Assembly (NCBI GenBank): GCA_024637155.1
Contig: JAGXFR010000054.1
Location: 1-64,000 of the forward strand
Length of the DNA stretch: 64,000 nucleotides
Direction of reading: 5' to 3'
Origin: Burkholderiaceae bacterium
Lineage (GTDB): Bacteria; Pseudomonadota; Gammaproteobacteria; Burkholderiales; Burkholderiaceae_E
Both the position numbers and the translations under genes were made by a program. The notes beneath the pieces are model-generated. The model had not been told where the DNA came from, did not search any database, and worked only from the letters and a program-made list of their open reading frames with translations. This document shows, in pieces, positions 1 through 9,439 of this stretch (within the stretch, counting starts at the first letter, position 1; each line of letters opens with the position of its first letter).

Positions 1-929
<929 letters not shown>

Positions 930-933
<4 letters not shown>

Positions 934-1637
934 CGGGGGTGCTCGCTGGCGCCGTCGCTGGCCACCCGCCCGTCGATGAAGTGCACGACGCGCCGGGCGT
1001 AGGCGGCCATCTCGGACTCGTGGGTGACCATCAGCACGGTGATGCCGCGCTCGCGGTTCAGTCCGGTGAGCAGATCCATGATCTCCCGGCTGGTGGCGGT
1101 GTCGAGGTTGCCCGTGGGCTCGTCGGCGAGCAGCACCGCCGGGCTGGTGACGATGGCCCGCGCGATCGCGACTCGCTGCTGCTGGCCGCCCGAAAGCTCG
1201 CCGGGAGTGTGCGTTTCCCAGCCGGCCAGGCCGACCTGGGCCAGCGCGGAGCGCGCGCCGGCGTGGCGCCGGGCCGCCGACTCGCCGCGGTAGATCAGCG
1301 GCAGCTCGACATTCTCAAGCGCGGTGGTGCGGGCCAGCAGATTGAAGCCCTGGAATACGAAGCCCAGGTAGTGGCGGCGCAGCAGCGCACGCTGCTTGCG
1401 GGTCAACTGCTCGACGTGCACGCCCTCGAACTCGTAGCTGCCGCCGGTGGGTGTGTCGAGGCAGCCGAGGATATTCATGACCGTGGACTTGCCCGATCCG
1501 CTCGGGCCCATGATCGCGACGAATTCGCCCGCCGCGATGCTCAGGTCGATCCCGTTGAGCGCCAGGAACGCGGCCTGACCCCGGCCGTAGGCCTTGGTGA
1601 CCCCGGTGAGCCGAATAAGCGCCGCGGCACCGCTCAT
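930..1637 (-). CDS. MacB-type ABC transporter ATPase subunit
   Basis: Cytoplasmic ATPase (235 aa) that powers the neighbouring permease. Visible motifs: Walker [11 protein letters not shown]-loop in FVFQGFNLL, signature [14 protein letters not shown], Walker [13 protein letters not shown] and the switch histidine in VMVTHE. This is the LolD/MacB subfamily, which drives mechanotransmission rather than substrate passage through the membrane. It overlaps the upstream adaptor gene by 4 bp and the permease by 3-4 bp, so the operon is translationally coupled. Confidence 0.93.
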
Positions 1638-2992
1638 GGCTTGCTTTCCGCGATCTCGGTGATGACTTCCATGCCGCTCTTGAGTTCCCCGCCGGTGATC
1701 TCGGTCACCGTGCCGTTGGTGGCGCCGACCGTGACCTCGAGCGGGACGGCACGGCCGTCCTGCACGACCCAGACCTTCTGGCTGCCGCCGATCGGCGCGA
1801 CCTTGGCCCTGGGGCCCTGGGGTCGGCGGCGCGGCATCAGGGAACTGAAGATGTTGCCACCTGACTTCTTCGCCGTCGCTTCAGGCGGGGGCGGCGGCTC
1901 GAAACGCAGCGCGGCGTTGGGCACCAGCAAGGCGTTCTCGCGCGTCAGGGTGGTGATCTCTGCGGTGCCGGTCATGCCCTGGCGCAGGCTGAGGTCGGTG
2001 TTCTCGACTGCCAGCACGCCGAGGTAGGACACCACACCGGCATTGACCTGCGAGCCGAAGCCAACCCGGGTAATGACCGCACTGAAAGAGCGCCCCGGCC
2101 AGGCGTGAACCGTGAACGTCGCATTCTGGCCGGCCTTGACCGAACTGACGTCGGCCTCGTCGACGTTGACCTGGAGCTCCATCTTGGAGAGGTCCTCGGC
2201 GAGCGAGAACAGCACCGGGGCCTGCAACGAAGCGGCCACGGTCTGGCCCGGCTGGACCTTGCGCGAAAGCACCACGCCGTTGATGGGCGAGCGGATGTCG
2301 GCCTTGCCAAGGTTGGTCTCGTCGGTCTGCAAACTGGCACGGGCCTGCTCGACGCTTGCCTCGGCAGTCGCCTCGTTGGCCTCGGCGCGCTTGACGTTGG
2401 CCCGGGCGGCGTCGAGTTCGAACTGGGCTGGAACCTTGCCGCCCGAAAGTTCGGAGACTTTCTCGAAGCGCGCCAGCTGGGCCCTCGTCTCCATCACCGT
2501 CGCCTGGGCCTGGAGCACCTGCGCCACGGCCGACGCCAGGTTGGCGCGCGACCTGACCACCGCGTCCTGGAGCTTGGAAGGGTCGAGGCGAGCCAGCCGA
2601 TCGCCCTTCTTGACCACGTCGTTGTCATCGACGAACACGGCTTCGACGATGCCCGACAGTTCGCTGCCCACATCAACCTGATTGGTCGGCTGGAGGTTAC
2701 CGGTGGCGGAGACCTTCACGACCAGCGTGCCGGTCGTTGCCGCGGCAGTGCGGTAACGCGTCTCCTGCCCGTTGCCGGCGCCATCGCGGCCAAAATAGAA
2801 CCAGGCGCCGCCGGCAATGGCCAGCACCAGGACGGCCCACAGCGCGCGCTTGCCCCAGCGCTTGAGCGGCGTGCCGTCTCCCGCGGCGAGCAATTGCTGG
2901 AGGTCGACGGCGCCACCGGGGGCGCTCGACGATTGGCTGGCAGCAGGAGCGGCAGCAGCCGTCGGCGGGGAATCAGGCGCGGGCGTGTTCAT
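1634..2992 (-). CDS. MacA-like periplasmic adaptor (HlyD/RND membrane fusion protein)
   Basis: Adaptor linking the MacB-type transporter to the outer-membrane channel (452 aa). A proline/alanine-rich cytoplasmic N-terminus precedes one transmembrane helix (about residues 50-67, ending in FYFG). A lipoyl/barrel-sandwich half (VDVGSELSGIVEAVFV) and a long coiled-coil hairpin rich in A, E and R follow, then the second half (ADIRSPINGVVLSRKV) and a beta-barrel/membrane-proximal region. A basic, proline-rich insertion around residues 375-400 is unusual for MacA. The start overlaps the upstream nodT-like gene by 4 bp. Confidence 0.9.
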   Translation of the reverse strand: MNTPAPDSPPTAAAAPAASQSSSAPGGAVDLQQLLAAGDGTPLKRWGKRALWAVLVLAIAGGAWFYFGRDGAGNGQETRYRTAAATTGTLVVKVSATGNLQPTNQVDVGSELSGIVEAVFVDDNDVVKKGDRLARLDPSKLQDAVVRSRANLASAVAQVLQAQATVMETRAQLARFEKVSELSGGKVPAQFELDAARANVKRAEANEATAEASVEQARASLQTDETNLGKADIRSPINGVVLSRKVQPGQTVAASLQAPVLFSLAEDLSKMELQVNVDEADVSSVKAGQNATFTVHAWPGRSFSAVITRVGFGSQVNAGVVSYLGVLAVENTDLSLRQGMTGTAEITTLTRENALLVPNAALRFEPPPPPEATAKKSGGNIFSSLMPRRRPQGPRAKVAPIGGSQKVWVVQDGRAVPLEVTVGATNGTVTEITGGELKSGMEVITEIAESKP

Positions 2993-4398
2993 CGTCCATC
3001 CTTGGCGGTGATCGGCTCGGGCGTGGCTGACCAGCCGCCGCCGAGCGCCTTGTAGAGCTGAATCTGCGCCGCGCTCAGCTCGCCGGCGCTGGCCGTGAGT
3101 TGATCCTCGAGCCCCAGGGCGGTGCGCTGGCTGCCGAGCACTGTCTGGAAATCAGCCAGTCCGGCGGCATAACTCTGGCGGGCCAGTTCGAATGCCGAGC
3201 GCGCCGAGGCGGCTGCCCGGATGAGCGCCGCGTGAGCGGCGCGGGTATTGGCGAGGTTGACCAGCGCGTTCTCGACCTCCTGGAAGGCGGTGAGCACCGC
3301 CGCCCGGTAAGCCAGTCGGGCCTGCTCGAGCAAGGCATCCTGCACCTCGATGTTGCTGCGGATGCGACCGGCGTCGAAAATCGGCGCCGTGATACCGGCC
3401 AGCAGCGAGAGGCTCGACGCGCCCTTGCTGACCAGGGCGCCGAGCGTGGCCGAGTCGAGGCCCAGCGAGCCGCCGAGCCGGAAGCTCGGATAGCGGGCCG
3501 CTTCGGCCGCGCCCAGCCGCGCCGTCTGCGCCGCGAGCCGACGCTCGGCGGCGCGGACGTCGGGGCGCTGGCGCAGGGTGTCGGCGGGAATGCCGGCGCC
3601 GATGACATCAGCGACCGGGATCGGGCCGGCCGCAGTGAGCCGGTGATCGAGCTCGCCGGGGGCGCGACCGAGCAGGATCGAAAGCTGATTGCGGGTGGCG
3701 TCGATTGTCGTGTAGAGGCCCGACATGCCGGCGCTGGTGCGCTCCAGCTCGGTCCGTGCCTGGATCTCATCCAGCCTCGAGACCAGCCCCGCCTGGTGGC
3801 GCCAGCCCGTGAGCCGGTAGAGTTCCTGCTGCGCCGCCAGGTTGGCCTCGGTGAGCGCCAGGCGCTGAGCGGTGGTACGCAAGACGACATAGTTACGCGC
3901 CACTTCGGCGACCAGGCTCACCCGGGCGCCGTAAAGGTTCTCGGCGCTCACCTGGTAGTCGGCCTCGGCGGCCTCCACCTGGCGCTTGCCACCCCCGAAA
4001 ACGTCGAGCTCCCAACTGGCGTCGAGGCCAGCGCTGAAGCCGCTGCGGTCGAGCCCGTTGCCCGCTTCGAGGCGAATGGCGCTGCCCGAGCCCGTGACCG
4101 TCGGAGCGAGGTTGGCCGTGGCCAGGCCGCGGCGCGCGCGGGCTTCGCGCAGCCTGGCCTGGGCGCTGGCGAGGTCCGGGTTGGCGGCGAGCGCGTCAGC
4201 CACCAGGGAGTCCAGCACCGGGTCGTGGAACTGCTGCCACCAGCTGGCCAGGAGCACCGGATCGCTGGGCGCGGCAGACGCCCCCCGCCAGGCGGCCGGG
4301 GTAAGCGTCGTGGGCGCCTCGTAGATCGGGCCGGGGGCGACGCACCCGGAGAGCGCCACCGCCACCACGATGGTGGCAGTGAGCCCCAGACGCGGCAT
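2989..4398 (-). CDS. Outer-membrane efflux lipoprotein, NodT/TolC family
   Basis: Outer-membrane channel of the tripartite exporter. The start at 4398 is chosen because it gives a compact lipoprotein signal peptide (MPRLGLTATIVVAVALSGC), with the lipobox LSGC at its end. Upstream in-frame ATGs at 4467 and 4533 would bury this signal. Two TolC-type repeats follow (ASAQARLREARARRGLATANLAPTV and the later ARLGAAEAARYPSFRLGGSLG), the usual duplicated helical barrel/beta-barrel arrangement. First gene of the nodT-macA-macB(ATPase)-macB(permease) operon. Confidence 0.9.
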   Translation of the reverse strand: MPRLGLTATIVVAVALSGCVAPGPIYEAPTTLTPAAWRGASAAPSDPVLLASWWQQFHDPVLDSLVADALAANPDLASAQARLREARARRGLATANLAPTVTGSGSAIRLEAGNGLDRSGFSAGLDASWELDVFGGGKRQVEAAEADYQVSAENLYGARVSLVAEVARNYVVLRTTAQRLALTEANLAAQQELYRLTGWRHQAGLVSRLDEIQARTELERTSAGMSGLYTTIDATRNQLSILLGRAPGELDHRLTAAGPIPVADVIGAGIPADTLRQRPDVRAAERRLAAQTARLGAAEAARYPSFRLGGSLGLDSATLGALVSKGASSLSLLAGITAPIFDAGRIRSNIEVQDALLEQARLAYRAAVLTAFQEVENALVNLANTRAAHAALIRAAASARSAFELARQSYAAGLADFQTVLGSQRTALGLEDQLTASAGELSAAQIQLYKALGGGWSATPEPITAKDGR

Positions 4399-4627
4399 GA
4401 CCTGCGCTCGGGGGAGCGCAACCGGCAGTGACGCCAGAATTGGCTGCGAATGGGAGGTGAGGCGCATCGTTGGCTCGGCAGGTTTCCAGTGGGCTTTGGG
4501 TAGCGGCATAGCGGCCGCGCCAGCACGGTGCAAGTGTAGCCACTAGAACTTAGGATTATGTTAGCGGGAGGTAACGGTGTGTGACGAGATGCATTGGTGT
4601 TGGACGGTGCGGGGGCGTGCCGTCAGG

Positions 4628-4948
4628 TCATTGCGCGAACATGTCCTGGAGCGTGCGCAAGGTTGAGGTGAGTGTCGCCGGACGCAGGGCACCCAGTCGC
4701 GTGACCAGCCTGGCGCGGTCGAGCGTTCGAATCTGATCGAGCAGGATCAGGCCATGCTTCTTCTGGAAGATGACCGCGATGCGAAAGTGTGCCGGTCGCG
4801 ATCCCGTCGTCATCGGTGCGACGATCACGGTGCGCAGGTGCGCGTTCATCTCATCGGGCGAGATCACGACACACGGACGGGTCTTCTGGATTTCGCTGCC
4901 GACCACCGGATCGAACCGAACCAGCCAGATTTCGCCCGTCTTCATCAC
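4628..4948 (-). CDS. MazF/PemK-family toxin (endoribonuclease)
   Basis: A 106-residue member of the PemK/MazF toxin fold. Diagnostic segments are GEIWLVRFDPVVGSEIQKTRPCVVIS near the N-terminus and TVIVAPMTT in the middle. Family members cleave mRNA at short motifs. The start overlaps the upstream antitoxin gene stop by 4 bp, the standard antitoxin-toxin arrangement. Catalytic arginine (KTRP) and threonine (APMTT) positions look intact, so the toxin is probably functional. Confidence 0.88.
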   Translation of the reverse strand: MMKTGEIWLVRFDPVVGSEIQKTRPCVVISPDEMNAHLRTVIVAPMTTGSRPAHFRIAVIFQKKHGLILLDQIRTLDRARLVTRLGALRPATLTSTLRTLQDMFAQ

Positions 4949-5199
4949 CAGACCAACGCGTCGTCACCCTCGTTGGGCAGCTCCGGCCAGACCGGCGCGT
5001 CATCGCCATGCTCAGCTACCCGCCGAGCGTCATCGGCCCATCCCGCGCGCGGATCGCGCCGCAGCGGGCGAATCTCGATCACGCCATCCCGCACCTGCAG
5101 GTCAGCCCGCCCCTCCAGCCCCACTTGGGCCAGGATCGGCTTCGGAATCAGTACCCCCTGCGAATTGCCCATCTTGCGGATCGCCACTTCCATGTCCAT
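4945..5199 (-). CDS. MazE/AbrB-type antitoxin
   Basis: An 84-residue antitoxin. The N-terminal half is an AbrB/SpoVT swapped-hairpin DNA-binding domain (AIRKMGNSQGVLIPKPIL); the C-terminal half is acidic and tryptophan-rich, typical of the disordered segment that wraps the toxin. It lies just upstream of and overlaps the mazF-like gene. Autoregulation of the operon by this protein is expected from the family but no operator was identified. Confidence 0.85.
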   Translation of the reverse strand: MDMEVAIRKMGNSQGVLIPKPILAQVGLEGRADLQVRDGVIEIRPLRRDPRAGWADDARRVAEHGDDAPVWPELPNEGDDALVW

Positions 5200-5464
5200 C
5201 TTCCGTCTACGATTGGAAGCACAATGTTAGCACGTTCCAGGAGCGAAGACGGTTTTTCAATCGGATACTGTCTCTGACGCAAGGGTGCAACGGGGGCGGG
5301 CCGGGCGCAATCCAACCGATCTCCGAGACCATTCGGTCGGCTTGCCGGAGGATGCCTCTCAAGCTCGCGCACCGCTGCGCCGGCGTGGCGAATTCGTGCG
5401 CGCCGTCCGAGCCTTGTACCCTATGGCCCAGCACTACCGCCCATTTTCTTTACAAAGGAGACTC

Positions 5465-5917
5465 ATGTTCCGATTGAAATGCCTTCGTGAATTGCTTGTC
5501 GCGTTGACCCTGTCGGCGCTTGTGCCCGGGCTGCAGGCCGCGGAAATGGTGAGTGTGGACCGTCCCACCGTCAACATGAGGGAGGGCGCCGGTACCGATC
5601 ATTCCATCCTCTGGGTGCTGGACAAGGGTTATCCGTTGCTGGTGACCGGTCGCAAGGGCAAATGGCTGGAAGTGCGCGACTTCGAGAACGACGCGGGTTG
5701 GGTATACCGCCCGCTGGTGGCAAAGACGCCGCATGTGATCGTGAAGGCGAACATCGCAAATATTCGCAGCGCGTCCGGCACCAACAGCCGGATTCTCGGC
5801 AAAGCGGTGTACGGGGAAGTGCTGCGCACCCTGGCGCACCGCAACGCCTGGGTCAAGGTCCGGCGCGAGAGCGGACTCGTCGGCTGGATTTCGCGCGGTC
5901 TGGTCTGGGGGTGGTGA
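5465..5917 (+). CDS. Exported protein with two bacterial SH3 domains
   Basis: A 150-residue protein with a signal peptide (LLVALTLSALVPGLQAA, cleavage after about residue 22). Two SH3b repeats follow: DRPTVNMREGAGTDHSILWVL...GKWLEVRD and VKANIANIRSASGTNSRILG...AWVKVRR. Domains of this type bind peptidoglycan or mediate protein contacts in the periplasm. The start is fixed by an AAAGGAG ribosome-binding site 5 bases before ATG at 5465; upstream in-frame codons lack one. Related single- and double-SH3 proteins occur widely in betaproteobacteria. Confidence 0.82.
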   Translation: MFRLKCLRELLVALTLSALVPGLQAAEMVSVDRPTVNMREGAGTDHSILWVLDKGYPLLVTGRKGKWLEVRDFENDAGWVYRPLVAKTPHVIVKANIANIRSASGTNSRILGKAVYGEVLRTLAHRNAWVKVRRESGLVGWISRGLVWGW

Positions 5918-5945
5918 GGGCTGGGTCAGAGGCCCAAGAACGCAA

Positions 5946-6016
5946 GAAAGCCCGGCAGGTATGACGCCTGCGAGGCTTCGGTTTTCTTGGCTCCCCGACC
6001 AGGGATCGGACCTGGG
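5946..6016 (-). pseudogene. tRNA 3'-end remnant followed by terminator hairpin (copy A)
   Basis: Read on the minus strand, the segment has a T-arm-like sequence (CCAGG-TCCGATC-CCTGG, about 5999-6015), an acceptor 3' strand TCGGGGA and GCCA ending at 5988. A hairpin with a T-rich tail follows at about 5977-5946. No matching 5' half of a tRNA is present. A 19-bp stretch (5986-6004) is identical to 15976-15994. The T-loop has TCCGATC instead of TTCGAGC, so this copy is decayed. Isotype not assignable. Confidence 0.6.
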
Positions 6017-6135
6017 AAGTGCGGGTGAGCAATCCGGCTGCGGTGTGTCCGGAAGCCGCTGGGGATGAGCGGGCTCCCGCACTCTCATCGCCACCCAAAA
6101 ACAAAGGGCCCAGCCCTGCGGCGAAGCCCTTGAGG

Positions 6136-6153
6136 TGTTTGGTAGGCCGTGGC
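6136..6153. repeat. Candidate attL: 18-bp repeat of the tRNA-Lys 3' end
   Basis: The sequence TGTTTGGTAGGCCGTGGC is identical to 20982-20999, where 14 of the 18 bases are the 3' end of the intact tRNA-Lys. Next to it on the low-coordinate side is a terminator-like stem (AAGGGC ... GCCCTT followed by a T-rich run, minus strand), as expected downstream of a tRNA gene. Interpreted as the outer attachment site of the island. Confidence 0.65.
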
Positions 6154-6169
6154 TGGCGCCATCTTGAGT

Positions 6170-7318
6170 TCAGATCTTCGGCGCCGATCGCGTTGGCGCC
6201 AGCTGCATCAACAAAGCGCCCATACCCAGCAGCATCGCGGCAAACACGACCAGAGTGCCGACCCACGGCACGCGCCCGAGCAAGCTGATCGCAAGCATGC
6301 CGAGTACCGCGGCGGCCACGCGCCAGCCGGTACGCGACGCGCGCGCCGACTGCAAGCGCGATAGCACCAGTGTGCCGACCGAAATCCCCGTGGTTACGTA
6401 GCCAATCAGCAGCAGTGCGAGGTAAAGCGCGAGCGTAGCCAGCGCAAGCGGCACGCCAATGACGGTGAACATCGAAATCAGAGCGGCAACCGGAATGCAC
6501 ACCAGCGCGATGAAGCCGATCAGCAGGGAGAGTGCCCAGCGCTCGCGCACGCTCGCCCGGACTGCCGTGTAAACGTCGGGAAGCGCAGCAACCAGAATGG
6601 CGGCGATGACCATCAACCCTATGGACCAGATCCAGCCAGCGCCACGCCCCGCGCGCTCGTGCACGCCCGACCGAACCAGCCAGTCGTCGGGCGGCGAGAA
6701 ACGTTCGATCCCGCCTTGCACCAGCGCCGCGGGGTCCCGCTTCATTTCGTCATGGCTGGCGTAGCGCAACTTCCCGTTGATACGCGCGTTCGGGCCGAGT
6801 TCGATAGCGCCACTGCCGACCTCCACGTTGCCGCCGACCGGGCCATCGATGACAACTTGCCCGCCGCCCACCTGCAGGTATCCGTCGATCGCGCCGGTGA
6901 TGCGGACTTCGCCGCCGCCGATCGTCACATTGCCGCTGATCTTCGCCTTGGGGCCGATCTCGACCGTGCCACCGGCTACGCGAACATTGCGCTGCACGGG
7001 CCCGTTGATCGAGACCCGCCCGCCCGCCGCATACACACCCTGCTTTATGGCGGCGCCCAAACGAACATTGCCGCCGGCAACCATCGCGTCGCCGCCGACT
7101 TCGGCGGATACATCCACGTTCCCGCCCGCTGCAACCAAGTCCCCCACGACAGGCTTGTCAATTGAAACCGTGCCTCCAGCGACGAAGTGATCCGGGCCGA
7201 GGTCGCGCGCGACTGGCTCCCGCTTGGCCGGCGGCTGCTCTGCCGAAATTGGCAATGCGACCGCTGTCATCAGCAATGCCGATGTGAGCAACGCGAAAAA
7301 GCCGGGTGTTGTTCTCAT
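6170..7318 (-). CDS. Membrane protein with bactofilin-like beta-helix repeats
   Basis: A 382-residue exported protein of unproven function. The start at 7318 has AAGGAGA eight bases upstream and gives a clear signal peptide (FALLTSALLMTAVALPISA). Residues about 45-195 are short glycine-rich repeats (VAGGTVSIDKPVVGDLVAAGGNV; VRLGAAIKQGVYAAGGRVSI), as in bactofilin/polymer-forming beta-helices. A stretch of four to five hydrophobic helices fills the C-terminal 170 residues. The ectodomain may polymerise or bind the wall in the periplasm while the helices anchor it, which differs from classical cytoplasmic bactofilins. It ends 16 bp from the attL repeat. Confidence 0.75.
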   Translation of the reverse strand: MRTTPGFFALLTSALLMTAVALPISAEQPPAKREPVARDLGPDHFVAGGTVSIDKPVVGDLVAAGGNVDVSAEVGGDAMVAGGNVRLGAAIKQGVYAAGGRVSINGPVQRNVRVAGGTVEIGPKAKISGNVTIGGGEVRITGAIDGYLQVGGGQVVIDGPVGGNVEVGSGAIELGPNARINGKLRYASHDEMKRDPAALVQGGIERFSPPDDWLVRSGVHERAGRGAGWIWSIGLMVIAAILVAALPDVYTAVRASVRERWALSLLIGFIALVCIPVAALISMFTVIGVPLALATLALYLALLLIGYVTTGISVGTLVLSRLQSARASRTGWRVAAAVLGMLAISLLGRVPWVGTLVVFAAMLLGMGALLMQLAPTRSAPKI

Positions 7319-7661
7319 ATCCGTCTCCTTGTGTTTCCGCTTTCCGGAATCGTCCTGCAAACGGCGCTATGAAGGCGAATCGGAGCAGGCTCGGGCAGGA
7401 CCGAAAGTCGCGTCAAGATCCAGCGCTGATGGCGCCTCTCGCATAAAGGTTGCAAGACGGGGGGCGCCCCAAAAGGGGATGCGGCATACCCTGGGGCAGG
7501 GACAAGTGTGTCGCAAAGAGTATGGGGACGTAAGCCCGGAAAGCTGAACAGGGGGCGCCCCCGGCAGGGTGCGCCGTGCGGAGAAGTCCGCCAAATCGTC
7601 TTCGCTAGTAGTAGAGTGTTTTTGTCGGCCATTATTGTGAGGAGGGGTCACAGGAAGGGTC
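7319..7661. other. Intergenic, no gene recognised
   Basis: GC-rich spacer between two divergent genes. It contains short self-complementary G/C runs around 7468-7480 and 7550-7565 but no open frame with recognisable content or ribosome-binding site. Confidence 0.5.
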
Positions 7662-7799
7662 ATGAAACTCGGTCAGTTACTACTCGTCGCCGTAGGGATG
7701 TTCACGTTGCTTTTCGTAGTGATGATGGCAGTCGGAGGATCCAGTCCGACCAAGTCGCTCTCTTACCTGCTGTCCGCGCTGCAGGTGCATGTGCTGTAG
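7662..7799 (+). CDS. Possible 45-residue single-helix membrane protein
   Basis: A short frame starting at ATG 7662 behind a good ribosome-binding site (AGGAAGG). The product begins MKLGQLLLVAVGMFTLLFVVMM, a probable membrane helix, followed by a short polar tail. No family recognised. The site and helix support translation, but the length and island setting leave open that it is chance. Confidence 0.4.
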   Translation: MKLGQLLLVAVGMFTLLFVVMMAVGGSSPTKSLSYLLSALQVHVL

Positions 7800-8108
7800 G
7801 TCGCTCGCGCAGTCTTGCGGGCGGGCAGTGCTACCCGATCTGCGCAGGCGGCCCCCCGTAGGGGAAAACCGCCCCGCCCGGTGCCACCGCACAAATACGC
7901 ACCGTTCGCCCGCCCCGTAGAGCGCGTTCTGGCAGGCGTGTTGCGGTCAGTCTCGTGCGCGCGCGAGGCGTGCAGGGGAGCGATGCGAAGTGGCCTGCGC
8001 CGGGTCCGTTCCAGCCAAAAGACTGTCCCCCGAAAACTTCCCCCGTTTTCCCCCGCCCCTTATAGGGCAAGCCACTAACTTAACCTGTTGGGCTCGAATG
8101 TCTCTGAC

Positions 8109-8138
8109 CCCCGAAGTTCTCACGAGCTTCGGGGTTTT
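8109..8138 (+). terminator. Rho-independent terminator
   Basis: An 8-bp perfect stem CCCCGAAG / CTTCGGGG (8109-8116 with 8127-8134) with a 10-base loop and a TTTT tail. No intact gene lies directly upstream; it may serve the small frame ending at 7799 or be a remnant of lost content. The stretch 7800-8108 shows no supportable gene. Confidence 0.65.
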
Positions 8139-8305
8139 CATTTTGGCGTTAGCCAGCAGAAGGGCTGATTAGAGGCGGCCGGGTTGAGGCCGCAAGTGAG
8201 ATGCTGCTTCGCCTGCGCCCGATTGGTAACGTGCATGCCACGCCGCATGAGCAAGTTGACTTGCCGATCAATGGTCAGCACCTGTTCGCGTCTGCCGCTG
8301 TTCAT
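8138..8305 (-). pseudogene. Fragment resembling the N-terminus of an Abi_2 (AbiD/AbiF) protein
   Basis: The minus-strand frame from 8305 reads REQVLTIDRQVNLLMRRGM followed by RAQAKQHL, matching the start of Abi_2-family proteins (pattern: LT-hydrophobic-QV-LL-RGM, then A-A-HL before the usual NYYRL block). The NYYRL region and all downstream sequence are absent and the frame stops at 8138. If the match is right, this is a dead abortive-infection gene. Identification rests on about 40 residues. Confidence 0.35.
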
Positions 8306-8461
8306 CGCCCCGCGTCGTTGGCAAGCCTGGCAATGCGTTTGCCGCCCAACCAGCTGTGCCGTCACCGGTGACGGCTGAACCCGCCACCAAGCACCGCGCC
8401 AGACGGCCAGACAAGAAAGCGTAGTGAGACAACGATGGGCAGGCCCCTTCGCCCCGGACCG

Positions 8462-8872
8462 CTACGCGACCCAGTTGTCGAGCTTCAGCTTGGGCACGCG
8501 CTCGAATTCGCGGGTGTTGTTGCTGACCAGGGTCACGCCAAGGCTCAGTGCATGGGCAGCAATCCACAAGTCGTTGTTGCCGATGGGCATGCCGGCACGC
8601 TCCAGATGGGCCCGGATGAGACCATAGCGCTCGCCGACTGCATCATCGAGCGGGATGGCGGGAATCAACGCCTCCAGGCGATTCAGCTTATCGATGGCCT
8701 GAACACGCTGACTGCTCTTCTCCGCGCCATAACGCAATTCGCCGTACGTGATCAGCGACATCCCCACCGAACCGGCCGCCAGCTTGGCAAAGCGCTGGGC
8801 GACGGCAGGCGGACGCTGTTTGGCGATATAGATGCAGATATTGGTGTCGAGCAGGTAGCGCAATGCGCTCAT
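8462..8872 (-). CDS. vapC: VapC-type PIN-domain ribonuclease toxin
   Basis: A 136-residue PIN-domain protein. Metal-binding acidic residues are visible at D9 (LLDTN), E45 (ITYGELRYG) and D101 (GNNDLWIAAHAL), and VSNNTREF closes the fold. Family members cut tRNA or rRNA. The start overlaps the vapB-like antitoxin stop by 4 bp. All catalytic positions are present, so it is likely active. Confidence 0.92.
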   Translation of the reverse strand: MSALRYLLDTNICIYIAKQRPPAVAQRFAKLAAGSVGMSLITYGELRYGAEKSSQRVQAIDKLNRLEALIPAIPLDDAVGERYGLIRAHLERAGMPIGNNDLWIAAHALSLGVTLVSNNTREFERVPKLKLDNWVA

Positions 8873-9111
8873 AGCTCCTCACGCACCTGTGGTGGCATGT
8901 CGTTGCGGCCCTCCGCCATGAAATCCTCGGGCAGTTCGGCCAGCAGATCGAAGGCTGCCACCAGACTGGTCGGAATCCGGCGCAAGATCACCTCGTCACC
9001 GCGCCGCAGGATCTCCACCTCGCGCACATCGAATTGGAAATCCTTGGGCAAGCGCACGGCTTGCGAGTTGCCCGACTTGAATACCGCCGCTGTTTTGATG
9101 GCATGTGCCAT
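8869..9111 (-). CDS. vapB: VapB-type antitoxin, AbrB-like DNA-binding domain
   Basis: An 80-residue antitoxin pairing with the downstream PIN toxin. Residues 8-50 form an AbrB-type hairpin (AAVFKSGNSQAVRLPKDFQF ... EVILRR); the C-terminal 30 residues (LLAELPEDFMAEGRND) are the toxin-binding tail. An AT-richer stretch just upstream (about 9130-9160, with repeated TATACATAAAG units) is a plausible autoregulated promoter/operator. Confidence 0.9.
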   Translation of the reverse strand: MAHAIKTAAVFKSGNSQAVRLPKDFQFDVREVEILRRGDEVILRRIPTSLVAAFDLLAELPEDFMAEGRNDMPPQVREEL

Positions 9112-9321
9112 GAGTACCCCTTGCTTCCGTGTCTATACATAAAGTATATACATAAAGCAGGGGCGCGGCAACCAGAATGCTTGGATCTGCACCAGGATCA
9201 AACTCCACCCCATCGTCTGGAGCGCCGCGCGCGGCGCGTTTGTCGTCGCCCATGAAAGGGCATCTGCCGGCATGCCGAAGCTGGAGCCTCGGTGACCGAA
9301 AGTCCAATCGGTTCGGACGTG

Positions 9322-9355
9322 AAAAAAGCCCCGCAAGTCGTTGAGACTACGGGGC
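9322..9355 (-). terminator. Rho-independent terminator upstream of vapBC
   Basis: On the minus strand a GCCCCG/CGGGGC stem with inner pairing AGT/ACT runs into TTTTTT. It would stop transcription entering the vapBC operon from the high-coordinate side. The remainder of 9112-9439 holds the vapBC promoter region and the conserved leader of the AlpA-like gene. Confidence 0.6.
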
Positions 9356-9357
9356 CC

Positions 9358-9439
9358 TGGGCCCTGGCGCACCGGGGCACACCCGCCGATAAACACGCCT
9401 TCTATACCCGGCTCCAAACCATTGATCATGGAGAAGAGC
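9358..9439 (+). repeat. Conserved leader of AlpA-like gene, copy 1
   Basis: About 80 bp ahead of the AlpA-like gene match 16348-16428 with scattered changes. Shared blocks include CGGGGCACACC, GCCGATAAA, CTTCTATA and CGGCTCCAA. Retention outside the coding region points to a recent common ancestor and to a shared promoter or operator. Confidence 0.6.

Noticed and set aside
5952..6016. Complete tRNA gene near 6.0 kb
   Set aside because: Only the T-arm and 3' acceptor strand are present; no pairing 5' half or anticodon arm was found.
7831..8070. Glycine/arginine-rich 79-codon frame
   Set aside because: No ribosome-binding site, composition of non-coding GC-rich DNA, and overlaps competing frames without conservation clues.
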